NCBI GenBank assembly: GCA_009778255.1
Contig: WRKD01000180.1
Span: forward strand, 1-13,697
Length of the DNA: 13,697 nt
Origin: Bacillota bacterium
GTDB lineage: Bacteria > Bacillota > Dehalobacteriia > UBA4068
Direction: 5' to 3'
Position 1 is the stretch's first letter; every line of letters begins with the position of its first letter. Under the pieces are notes generated by a model. That model had not been told where the DNA came from, did not search any database, and saw nothing but the letters and a program-made list of their open reading frames with translations. This document shows, piece after piece, positions 1 through 7,270 of this stretch. The translations under genes were made by a program, and so were the position numbers.

Positions 1-1864
1 GCTTATGCACCGGCTTTTGATAAGTCAGTTCATCCATGCCATTATACACATTAGCGATATATACAGTTCGACAATCTATGGGGTCGAAATCGGCCTCGGC
101 ATAAGCATAGTCTACATGCCCGTTGCATATTTCATCGTCTACGCCGCTGCAACCGCCACAATACCATTTGTAGCCATATCGCCTTTGTACACTGCCTCCG
201 GTATCTATTATACCCGTTTTAAGCAAATCATAATTTTCCGCCCAAAATGGCTGACCCAAAATTCCGGCTGGGTCGTCGCCAAAATCTTCCCGGCACAATT
301 TGGTGTTGATTTTTATATACTCGCTAAAACTTGCGCTGGGCCTTTTTATAGCTATACTTACGGTATTTAAACCCACAGCATCCAAATGGAGATCTCTTGC
401 TTTAAAATCGTGATATAAATCCGGCGTTATATTGTACACCTTTAATGTTCCTTCAGCGCTGCCAGCCCACCAACAAGCAGCAGGCAGTTTCAACTCGGCT
501 ACCGCCGGCGGCGAGGTAGTAAAGATGAGTTTTTTACTTAATACCCAGGGAGGCAAATTGCCAAATTCCGGCATATTTATGGGAGCTATTACGCTATATA
601 TATTATTATCGTATGTTACTTCATTAAAATCCCTGGTATTATCGGAACGCAATGGGTTGATTTCCGCCGTAATAACCAGCATGCCCTCTTCTGGGGTAAA
701 AAAATCGAAATTCAATTCTCGTATTTCATGAGGCTGTAAGGCAGGAACAATATTTACGGTTTTTTTAGCCGAAACGCCGTCAACCACAAAACTGAGTTTG
801 GGTAATTGCGCGCTCATGCCATAATTGGCTACCGTGACTGTAACCGTAGCCTGGCTATGGGGAATCAAAGGAGTATAGGTAATATTTGTTACCGCCACAT
901 CTTCGTTCTTTTCCAAATAAAAACTAAGTTTGAGCGGATACCAGAAACTTAAACCAATGGCGCCCCCGGGAGCAAAAGTATTGTTGCCGATCTTCACTTC
1001 ATGAGAATTTCTTATGCTTTCTTTATCGTTTTTCCAAATAGCAATATCAAACATCTGATTCTCATTATAATATCCTTGCAAAACACCGGTGGCATTAATT
1101 ATTTGCGTAGGGTGTATCCACTTATTTTCCGCACAATACTCTAACTCTTCTTGAAGCTGGGACATTGATGGCCGATCGATTTTCATATAACCAGATGCAC
1201 TACCTAAATCTGTACCGTTGAAATCGAACATGGCAAAAGTATTGACGCCATAACGCGGTTCTACCAGAGGAACTCTTATATCGTAGTTAGTAATCAATTT
1301 ATTAAAAAAAACATCGTCACGTATTCTTATTTGAGGATACGCCTTTATATAGAGATATTTATCTTCCAGTTTATACTGAAATGAAGCCGGGTCTTTGAGA
1401 AAAAAAAGTTCGCTTTCATTAAGCCCCCAATCTCCTTTAGCAGCTATCTCAACACTGTAACCTGCGCCTAATTCATCAGCTACCTCTTTTGGTAAAGCAA
1501 CCCGAAATTCCCATTCATGCAGAAGAGCCTTTAGCAAAATATCTCTGTCATTTGTTCTATCGGCCGGTATACTCTTGGTATTATTAATATCTGTACCGTA
1601 GTTCCAATAATTACCACTAAAACGCCAAGCCGATAGATTCAGGGTTTTAGCCATGCTAAAGAATGATTTTTGTCCTTTGGGTAATTCCGTGAGTAAATTA
1701 TACCAAGGTGCATCTGCTTTTTTTTCCGCCCCCTGCGCATATTTTACAGCCCCGGCTAAGCCAAATACATGTGGCAAATAAACAAACCCGGCCGCTGCAA
1801 TAACTACCCATAATAAACATTTGCTTAAGATTTTTATTATTGTTTTTTGTATGTTCATATTCAT
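1..1864 (-). CDS. Large exported CARDB-containing surface protein (3' end cut by window edge)
   Basis: This is the first 621 codons of an open frame that runs off the left edge without a stop. The ATG at 1864 follows GGGTGG with a 6-nt gap; a second ATG at codon 3 is possible. Residues 5-35 hold a basic start and a hydrophobic segment (signal peptide or membrane anchor), so the rest should be outside the membrane. Residues about 323-423 resemble a CARDB-type beta-sandwich: a conserved asparagine-glycine turn in VTVANYG (344-349), a basic-aromatic strand pattern, and an ending in EVTYDNN (415-421), which recalls the 'D.NN' ending of such domains. Near the visible end, cysteines 569, 572, 580 and 598 form a cluster that could bind metal or form disulfides. 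Residues 50-320 match no family I recognise. It is the last visible gene of the operon, 34 bp after the SLH gene, and is probably a wall-associated structural or adhesive component. Frame and export signal are clear; the CARDB call is moderate and the role is inferred. Confidence 0.8.
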   Translation of the reverse strand, partial: MNMNIQKTIIKILSKCLLWVVIAAAGFVYLPHVFGLAGAVKYAQGAEKKADAPWYNLLTELPKGQKSFFSMAKTLNLSAWRFSGNYWNYGTDINNTKSIPADRTNDRDILLKALLHEWEFRVALPKEVADELGAGYSVEIAAKGDWGLNESELFFLKDPASFQYKLEDKYLYIKAYPQIRIRDDVFFNKLITNYDIRVPLVEPRYGVNTFAMFDFNGTDLGSASGYMKIDRPSMSQLQEELEYCAENKWIHPTQIINATGVLQGYYNENQMFDIAIWKNDKESIRNSHEVKIGNNTFAPGGAIGLSFWYPLKLSFYLEKNEDVAVTNITYTPLIPHSQATVTVTVANYGMSAQLPKLSFVVDGVSAKKTVNIVPALQPHEIRELNFDFFTPEEGMLVITAEINPLRSDNTRDFNEVTYDNNIYSVIAPINMPEFGNLPPWVLSKKLIFTTSPPAVAELKLPAACWWAGSAEGTLKVYNITPDLYHDFKARDLHLDAVGLNTVSIAIKRPSASFSEYIKINTKLCREDFGDDPAGILGQPFWAENYDLLKTGIIDTGGSVQRRYGYKWYCGGCSGVDDEICNGHVDYAYAEADFDPIDCRTVYIANVYNGMDELTYQKPVHK

Positions 1865-1898
1865 ATTTTTCCACCCATTATTCTTATCACAGCATTAA

Positions 1899-3104
1899 TT
1901 ACCATTGAAAAATTTGAGATAAGTCGTAAAACTTGTTTATTTGTTCTTCTATGCCAATTTTATCAATACAAGCAATACGGTTATCGTTATTTGAATAAAA
2001 TAGCCAAAGTACTTCATAACTTTTTTGATTATATGTTGTATTGGTATGATTGGGAGCTTCTATGGCCATTGTCACCATAATATTATCGATTATTTCCGGG
2101 CCGCTGATACCTGCTACCTCTTCTTTAAATGGTCCCACCCGCGGCAAAATTACTACATCTTCATGAAACAGAATTGAGGGGATTGTATCATAATCTGCCA
2201 CCGGCAAGCCGCTGCCTTGTTTGAACTGAAAGGATATAGCTATCCAATTATCAAAGTCAGGCGGCACTTCTGCTACATAGCCTTCAAAATAAAACTTACC
2301 GTTTTCCGTATAAAACTTTAAGCTATGCAAATTCTTCATTAAATATTGTTCCGCTTTAGCCAGCTTCATACGTCCATCCGCCGCTACGTCTACAGCCGGG
2401 TCGAAAGTTATCTCGCATAAGCGATATGCCGGATCTAGCAAGCGTACTAGCATCGCGGAAGCTTCAGCACGAGTAGCAGGCCTTTCTCCGCCAAAACTGC
2501 CATCAGTATAGCCGGTTACCAAACCCTTGGCATAAGCCTGCGCAATATAAGGCTTATAGCCGTCGCTGATAGTATTAAAATCAACTATTTTTGAACTATA
2601 GCTTTCCGTATTTGTGTCCAATGCTTCCTTTCTAATATATTGACTGGCTCTTGCCATGATTTTAGCCATTTCCTGACGATTAATTGGTTGATCCCAAGTG
2701 TCTGGAGCGAATTCTCCTGCTTCTAACAGATTATTGTCTTGCGCTATTTCTATAATATTAACTGCCCAATGCTGCCCCGGTAAAGGGCTTGGCGGTACTT
2801 CTAAAAGAGAGTTTACCGTGATCTTAACAAATTCCGCCCTGGTAATGCTGCGAGTAGGGCCAAAGCTGCCATCCGGATAACCGTTTATGGCATTCTCGTT
2901 CACCAAACGCATGATAAAGGGAGCAGCCCAATGATCACCCACAACATCGGGAAAACTTTGCATAGCCGCCGAAACCGGGTCGTATACTTCCCTGCCGCTA
3001 TCTGCATAAGCTACAAGTGCCGCGTTTACTAACGATAACAATAAACATGTGATAGTAAGCGCCATACATAGCTTGCCAATTATTTTCATTATTATTTTTT
3101 TCAT
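1899..3104 (-). CDS. S-layer homology (SLH) domain surface protein
   Basis: A 401-residue secreted protein. Residues 1-34 form a signal peptide with a lysine-rich start, a hydrophobic core from about 12 to 31 and a probable cleavage after AYA (32-34). Three SLH repeats follow at about 51-100, 110-155 and 173-222. Each ends in a TRAE-type motif (ITRAE 87-91, NRQE 142-145, ATRAE 210-214), and repeats 1 and 3 carry the GYxDGSFG signature. SLH triplets bind pyruvylated secondary cell-wall polymers, so the N-terminus should dock the protein to the wall. The C-terminal part of about 175 residues resembles no family I know and may be the effector or a partner-binding part. The ATG at 3104 has a GGGAGG site 5 nt upstream. 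The gene lies 25 bp after the P-loop-less MinD-like gene and 34 bp before the CARDB gene, consistent with one operon. The SLH assignment is secure; its specific role is inferred. Confidence 0.9.
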   Translation of the reverse strand: MKKIIMKIIGKLCMALTITCLLLSLVNAALVAYADSGREVYDPVSAAMQSFPDVVGDHWAAPFIMRLVNENAINGYPDGSFGPTRSITRAEFVKITVNSLLEVPPSPLPGQHWAVNIIEIAQDNNLLEAGEFAPDTWDQPINRQEMAKIMARASQYIRKEALDTNTESYSSKIVDFNTISDGYKPYIAQAYAKGLVTGYTDGSFGGERPATRAEASAMLVRLLDPAYRLCEITFDPAVDVAADGRMKLAKAEQYLMKNLHSLKFYTENGKFYFEGYVAEVPPDFDNWIAISFQFKQGSGLPVADYDTIPSILFHEDVVILPRVGPFKEEVAGISGPEIIDNIMVTMAIEAPNHTNTTYNQKSYEVLWLFYSNNDNRIACIDKIGIEEQINKFYDLSQIFQW

Positions 3105-3129
3105 ACAAACCTCCCAAGAATTATTGATT

Positions 3130-3957
3130 TTATTTTTGCTCCAGTATGCTAGCGATTATTTTGGCTATTTCCTTTTTAAACAAGTTATTGACCAGCGAAT
3201 TGTCTTTTATATATAGTTTGCCTTCTAAAGCATCAGCAGCAGCTCCTTTTATTAGGGGTAAGCCGGCTACAATTTTGAACTTCAGTTTTTTGATCATACT
3301 AAAATCGTATTTTATATCTTGCATATTCATAAAAATAATATTGGTGAACTTGGCTACGCTTACCCCCACAGAATCTACAAAATCTAAAAGACGTGTAATA
3401 TTGCTTAAAGCGTCGATTCTTTCCGAGGCAGTAAAAAACCCCATATGGCTTTGTTTCATCGCCCCCAGGCAAAATTCCAAAGGGGGATTATTAGGTATAT
3501 CTATTAATACTATATCAAATTTCTTTTTTATGATTTCAATCACTTCACATACTTTGTCTACACTGAAATCAAAATACTCTTCCATCAAATCCTGTGGGCT
3601 GGGGGATAAAAGATAAAGCCCGGTATATTTAGTTGGCTTAACTTCTTCCCGTAAATCTGCCTTATCGTCCTTTAATACAGCAAGTAATCCATTGCCTCTG
3701 AGGTTTTGCGGCACATCGAGGTACAAATACAAATTGGGATAAAAAACCTTAAAATCGACCACACAAACATTAAAGTTTTGCCGCGCCATTATATAGCCTA
3801 AATTGCTGATCAAAATAGCGTTATCGGTAAAATCTGTGCTTGAGATAAAGCCAAAGACACTATAAAGTAATTTGCCTGCATAAGCATTGGCATCGAACTG
3901 TTCCCGCGAAGCCGCCTTTTCCCTGATTTTGTTTATTGTTTTTGATTGCCGCTCCAT
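3130..3957 (-). CDS. MinD/ParA-fold protein with a degenerate P-loop (probable pseudo-ATPase)
   Basis: A 275-residue protein whose layout follows the MinD/ParA/CpaE fold. A first strand and loop lie at about 32-46, then a helix with SNLGYIMA (51-58), a Walker A'-like strand VCVVDF (64-69) and a Walker B-like strand DIVLIDIP (148-155). The expected KGGxGKT loop is missing: the equivalent stretch reads ISSTDFTDN (38-46), with no glycine-rich turn and no lysine, so ordinary nucleotide binding is doubtful. The first 30 residues are basic and polar. The ATG at 3957 lies inside the end of the CpaB-like gene (25-bp overlap in another frame), with a GGAGATGG stretch just upstream, so translation is probably coupled. 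It is the second MinD-fold protein of the operon and may be a partner of the CpaE-like protein, acting as a polarity or scaffold factor. The fold is inferred from sequence pattern only; a remote alternative is an unrelated Rossmann-like protein. Confidence 0.7.
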   Translation of the reverse strand: MERQSKTINKIREKAASREQFDANAYAGKLLYSVFGFISSTDFTDNAILISNLGYIMARQNFNVCVVDFKVFYPNLYLYLDVPQNLRGNGLLAVLKDDKADLREEVKPTKYTGLYLLSPSPQDLMEEYFDFSVDKVCEVIEIIKKKFDIVLIDIPNNPPLEFCLGAMKQSHMGFFTASERIDALSNITRLLDFVDSVGVSVAKFTNIIFMNMQDIKYDFSMIKKLKFKIVAGLPLIKGAAADALEGKLYIKDNSLVNNLFKKEIAKIIASILEQK

Positions 3958-4862
3958 ATTTCCATCTCCATTCTTAAAATTGGTAGCTGATCTAGTATGG
4001 TGCTTTCGCGCTCTCGGGGCAATAAAGTGATGAGAATTCCTTTGCTGCTGCTTTTATACTGCATATAACGTTCCGCTTGTTCGGAAGTAGCTGCCAACAC
4101 CAGTGTTTTAGGTATTATGCTACTAATGAAATTGCTGCTTTTTAATAGTTTTTGTCTTTCGCTTTCCGGATACCTAAGTATTTCTCTATACACTTCATAT
4201 ATCGAATGGCCCTTATTATTTAACATATCCGTAACCTCTATGCTATCGAATAAAACTGCGGTTACTTCTACCTTATTTGTTTTTGCCTGAGCCCGATAAT
4301 AGTTTTCCTCCTCCTCAATATAGCTGTTATAATTTTCTTCGGGTTCTTCCGCCTCATACTTTACCCGAATACGTACCATATCTCCCGGCGTTAAAATATC
4401 ACCGCCGCTTTCCAAATAATTGAAAGGAATACTAAGTATTTCTTTATCAGAAATACCTTCATTAAGGTACATATATAGCCATTCGTTTTTTCGCGGCGAT
4501 TCGATGGTAATTTCATCGTAATACAGTATGGCGGCATTGCGCAAATAATGCGTGGTATATTTTTCAAGTACATCTTCAAGATCTTCGGCCAGTACCATTT
4601 CCTGGCGGTATTCTTTACGAATGATATCGTATTTCTCTAAATCATCCATAATTAAAGCAGCTTCTGCCGGCACGCCGTCTTTTGCTTTGATTCGCAGCAC
4701 TGTTATAGTATCTGTAGCAGCGGCGCTGGCAGTATGAATGATATAATAAGAGCCAATAAAAAAAGCTATGCTCACCACTACTGCCGTGACTTTTTTGAAT
4801 AGATTGCGTCTGGAAGGCAGCTTTGTTTTACTTCGGGTATTTTTTACCTTTTCCAATTTCAT
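3933..4862 (-). CDS. CpaB/RcpC-like SAF-domain pilus assembly protein
   Basis: A 309-residue protein. A basic N-terminus (1-24) precedes one membrane span (about 25-48). A SAF-type domain follows at about 53-120: VPAEAALIMDDLEKYDI (64-80) matches the 'VPAGTxIxxxDL' start of CpaB SAF domains, and LRNAAILYYDEIT (107-119) matches their 'I.AGxPL' end. Residues 143-168 (LSIPFNYL, then GDILTPGDMVRIRV) resemble the RcpC/CpaB signature with its 'PGDrVdV' motif. CpaB/RcpC proteins act outside the inner membrane in Tad/Flp pilus assembly. An acidic patch (171-187) precedes a C-terminal part of about 120 residues, in which LVLAATSEQAERY (254-266) resembles the CpaB C-terminal 'LAVtpeqAe.L' segment. The start codon directly abuts the TAA of the upstream CpaE-like gene, with GGAG 8 nt before it, so the genes are probably translationally coupled. 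Its stop lies 25 bp inside the next gene. The family call is good; the substrate is unknown. Confidence 0.82.
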   Translation of the reverse strand: MKLEKVKNTRSKTKLPSRRNLFKKVTAVVVSIAFFIGSYYIIHTASAAATDTITVLRIKAKDGVPAEAALIMDDLEKYDIIRKEYRQEMVLAEDLEDVLEKYTTHYLRNAAILYYDEITIESPRKNEWLYMYLNEGISDKEILSIPFNYLESGGDILTPGDMVRIRVKYEAEEPEENYNSYIEEEENYYRAQAKTNKVEVTAVLFDSIEVTDMLNNKGHSIYEVYREILRYPESERQKLLKSSNFISSIIPKTLVLAATSEQAERYMQYKSSSKGILITLLPRERESTILDQLPILRMEMEIWSGNQKQ

Positions 4863-6224
4863 TTAAAACACTCCTTTTATCATTCTTAGCAAAACATCTG
4901 TATACGCTTTGTTTAAACGTGCATTACTAGTGGATATTGGTATATCTGTTTCTAACTGTGAATCGAACTCCGTTGTATATGGAATATAACCCGCCAATTC
5001 AAATTCCCTAGTATATCGGTTATCGCTTAATTCTAATAATAATTCGCAAACTGTCTCTGGTGCAAAAAAATCATCGTGTATGGTAGATTGTTCATTAAAT
5101 TTACTGACGATTATTTTAGATTTACTAAAAAGAGATTCCAGATCTTCTGCAACAAATAAGCTTTGCACGGCTCTTAAGGCGCCGGTAATAGCATACAAGT
5201 TATTGGGTAGGCATATACCGAAGGAATCAATATACAAAATACTTTCCGATAATTTTCCTATCACATCAAAAGGCATATCTAATATGCATAATTGAAAATG
5301 TTTACGAAACACTGTTAGCATATTAATTAGTTTTGTACCGGAATAAAAACGCTTCAATAATTCTGTATCATGAAATGAATATGCTAATGTAGTGAGGTAA
5401 AGATTGCCATTACTGTAAGTATTCAATTTATAATCTTGAGGTTTAGCCAAATTGCGGATAAGAGAAAAAGCTATATCATGCTCTCTTTCTGCAGTATCGT
5501 AATATTCACAAAAGTATAAGTTAAGTGCGCAATTCATAATATCTAAATCGATCAGCATCGTAGATAAACCCTTTTGACTGGCTATATGCGCCAAATTAAC
5601 GGCGGTACTGGTTACTCCCGAGCCACGGCAACCCGAAATGGCTATGACCCGGCTAATATCGCAGCTAATAGAGGTAAACGCCTTATCGGTAGAAGACGAC
5701 TCGGGGAAAAACATGGTTTTGTTTTTTTTGAAGCGCTCGATGATATTTTTTTTTGCGGTTTTCGGAATACTCTCTTTACTGTTTAGCAAAACACTCTCGT
5801 ATGTTGTGGGTAAGGCATTCCCTTTTGAGCCCTTTTTACTTGATTTATCTGCGCCGTTTTTATTTGAAGCGCCAAGATAATTTAGATAATGAGAAATATT
5901 GATTCGTACACTATTATAAAAATGTATTTCTACGCCGGAAATATTTATCTCTTGCAGTAGAACATTATTGGTGAGCAGCAATACCGGATAATTATTATTT
6001 TCTTTCTCTTGCAAGAGCATAATGCTTCTTAAAGTGGCGTTAACAGTGTAGAAATCACTATTGAACATAGCCTCGTCTGTAATAATGATTTGATCGTAGT
6101 TTGGCTGATTCTGTTGTAAAAAAAGCAATACTTCATCCACAGTAAGGTTTTCGTGATTAATGATATCCAGGCCATATTTGCTTAACGCATTTTGAAAAGT
6201 TCCCGCAAGTAATAGTGTGCGCAT
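4863..6224 (-). CDS. CpaE/TadZ-like MinD-family ATPase with N-terminal receiver-like domain
   Basis: A 453-residue protein starting at the ATG at 6224, which has AGGTG 6 nt upstream. A GTG 9 nt further upstream (6233) keeps the frame but sits inside that ribosome site, so it is less likely. Residues 1-118 look like a degenerate receiver domain, as in CpaE/TadZ. A lysine- and serine-rich linker (about 120-180) follows, then a MinD-like ATPase domain. The P-loop region GCRGSGVTS (198-206) keeps glycines but lacks both the signature lysine and the GK lysine of KGGxGKT. A Walker A' strand MLIDLD (223-228) and a Walker B strand CILDMP (313-318) are present. Atypical P-loops are known in CpaE/TadZ proteins, which place Tad pilus machinery at sites such as the cell pole. 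It is first in its operon, with a promoter upstream, and abuts the CpaB-like gene without spacing. Two long A tracts encode lysines in the linker. Family call good; ATP hydrolysis uncertain. Confidence 0.82.
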   Translation of the reverse strand: MRTLLLAGTFQNALSKYGLDIINHENLTVDEVLLFLQQNQPNYDQIIITDEAMFNSDFYTVNATLRSIMLLQEKENNNYPVLLLTNNVLLQEINISGVEIHFYNSVRINISHYLNYLGASNKNGADKSSKKGSKGNALPTTYESVLLNSKESIPKTAKKNIIERFKKNKTMFFPESSSTDKAFTSISCDISRVIAISGCRGSGVTSTAVNLAHIASQKGLSTMLIDLDIMNCALNLYFCEYYDTAEREHDIAFSLIRNLAKPQDYKLNTYSNGNLYLTTLAYSFHDTELLKRFYSGTKLINMLTVFRKHFQLCILDMPFDVIGKLSESILYIDSFGICLPNNLYAITGALRAVQSLFVAEDLESLFSKSKIIVSKFNEQSTIHDDFFAPETVCELLLELSDNRYTREFELAGYIPYTTEFDSQLETDIPISTSNARLNKAYTDVLLRMIKGVF

Positions 6225-6257
6225 ATATTGCACCTGCCTAACATGTTAACTATTACT

Positions 6258-6266
6258 ATTATATCA
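6258..6266 (-). promoter_or_regulatory. Extended -10 promoter of the CpaE-like operon
   Basis: On the minus strand this reads TGATATAAT, a perfect -10 hexamer (6258-6263) with the TGn extension of Firmicute promoters. The hexamer at the -35 position (17-bp spacer) is ACCGTA, far from TTGACA, so the extended -10 would have to carry recognition. Transcription would begin near 6251 and give a leader of about 27 nt before the ATG at 6224. A second TATAAT lies about 30 bp upstream (6292-6297) without a good -35 either. The placement, between the upstream terminator and the first gene, supports the call. Confidence 0.55.
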
Positions 6267-6356
6267 TTTACTAGTCACTTTACGGTTACAAATTATAAAA
6301 TACTTATGTTATTTTTAAAAATTAAATTACTATGCAGTTAAAATACATTTTAGGCT

Positions 6357-6391
6357 AAAAAAAACGTGAACGGCTTATAGCCGTTCACGTT
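6357..6391 (-). terminator. Intrinsic terminator after fba
   Basis: A perfect 12-bp inverted repeat (AACGTGAACGGC at 6363-6374 and its complement at 6380-6391) with a TTATA loop is followed on the minus strand by eight U residues (A tract at 6357-6364). It starts 27 bp after the fba stop codon and lies upstream of the CpaE-like operon promoter, so it separates the two transcription units. Confidence 0.93.
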
Positions 6392-6418
6392 ATATTGCTA
6401 TTATTGAATATACTTATA

Positions 6419-7270
6419 TTAAAGTTTTCCTCTGCTAAACAATCTTATTTTTTCGCGTATGATCTCAGTTGCTCCTGCGCGGGCTGGGCCCAATACCTTA
6501 CGGGGATCTAATTCATGTGGATTGGCTTTTAAAGCATCACTTAAAGCTCCCATGAAATGCTCACGAATATTGGTATCTATATTAACTTTTCTCACGCCGC
6601 GCTCTATGGCTTCTAGGATTGCCTCATCTGGCACCCCAGAAGAACCATGCAGCACAATTGGGACATTTACCAACTTCACTATCTCGCTTAAACGTTCCAA
6701 ATCTAATTTAGGTTCACCTTTATATTGTCCATGCGCTGTACCTATGGCTATAGCCAAGGCATCTACTTGTGTTTGCTCTACAAAATACTTCGCTTCTTTA
6801 GGGTCTGTATACATAGATTCTTTTTCACTAACATAAATATCATCCTCTGTACCGGTCAGTTTTCCCAATTCCCCTTCCACGCTTACGCCAGCCGGCCGCG
6901 CCACTGCCAACACCTTTTTGGTCAAAGCAATATTATCTTCCAATGAATGCTTTGATCCGTCTATCATCACCGAGGTAAAGCCTTTTTCAACACATTGCTG
7001 GCATTGTTCAAAACTAGTTCCATGATCCAGATGCAGCGCTACCGGCACGCTGGCTTGTTCAGCCGCTATACGGGTCAAAGCCACAATATATTCCAATCCT
7101 GCGTATTTTATTGCGCCTTGGCTGGCCTGAATGATCACAGGTGCATGCTCCGCCTCTGCTGCGTTTATTATAGCTTGTATTATCTCCATATTATTGCAGT
7201 TAAAAGCGCCAACCGCGTATTTTTTGGCTTCTGCCGCCGCTAAAAGCGGTTTCATTGCTACCAATGGCAT
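6419..7270 (-). CDS. fba: Class II fructose-1,6-bisphosphate aldolase
   Basis: A 283-residue, full-length class II aldolase, cytoplasmic. It catalyses reversible cleavage of fructose 1,6-bisphosphate to dihydroxyacetone phosphate and glyceraldehyde 3-phosphate in glycolysis and gluconeogenesis. Active-site residues are where the family has them: LDHG with catalytic D82 and zinc ligand H83, E134 in VEGELG (131-136), H180 in GTAHG (177-181) and H208 in LHGSSG (207-212). The phosphate-binding segment KVNIDTN (228-234) and the C-terminal DPRKVLGPAR (255-264) are also typical. The ATG at 7270 has an excellent AAAGGAGG site and lies 13 bp inside the end of the zinc-ribbon gene. The gene ends the transcription unit at the terminator at 6357-6391. 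Tagatose-bisphosphate aldolase is a close relative with the same chemistry; the fructose enzyme is preferred from overall resemblance to Bacillus FbaA and the absence of neighbouring galactitol or tagatose genes. Confidence 0.94.
   Translation of the reverse strand: MPLVAMKPLLAAAEAKKYAVGAFNCNNMEIIQAIINAAEAEHAPVIIQASQGAIKYAGLEYIVALTRIAAEQASVPVALHLDHGTSFEQCQQCVEKGFTSVMIDGSKHSLEDNIALTKKVLAVARPAGVSVEGELGKLTGTEDDIYVSEKESMYTDPKEAKYFVEQTQVDALAIAIGTAHGQYKGEPKLDLERLSEIVKLVNVPIVLHGSSGVPDEAILEAIERGVRKVNIDTNIREHFMGALSDALKANPHELDPRKVLGPARAGATEIIREKIRLFSRGKL

Noticed and set aside
3146..3616. 156-codon plus-strand frame opposite the MinD-like gene
   Set aside because: It is antisense to a well-supported gene with a good ribosome site and family pattern; its composition fits a shadow frame.
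6459..6836. 125-codon plus-strand frame opposite fba
   Set aside because: It lies wholly antisense to a complete aldolase gene and resembles no known protein.
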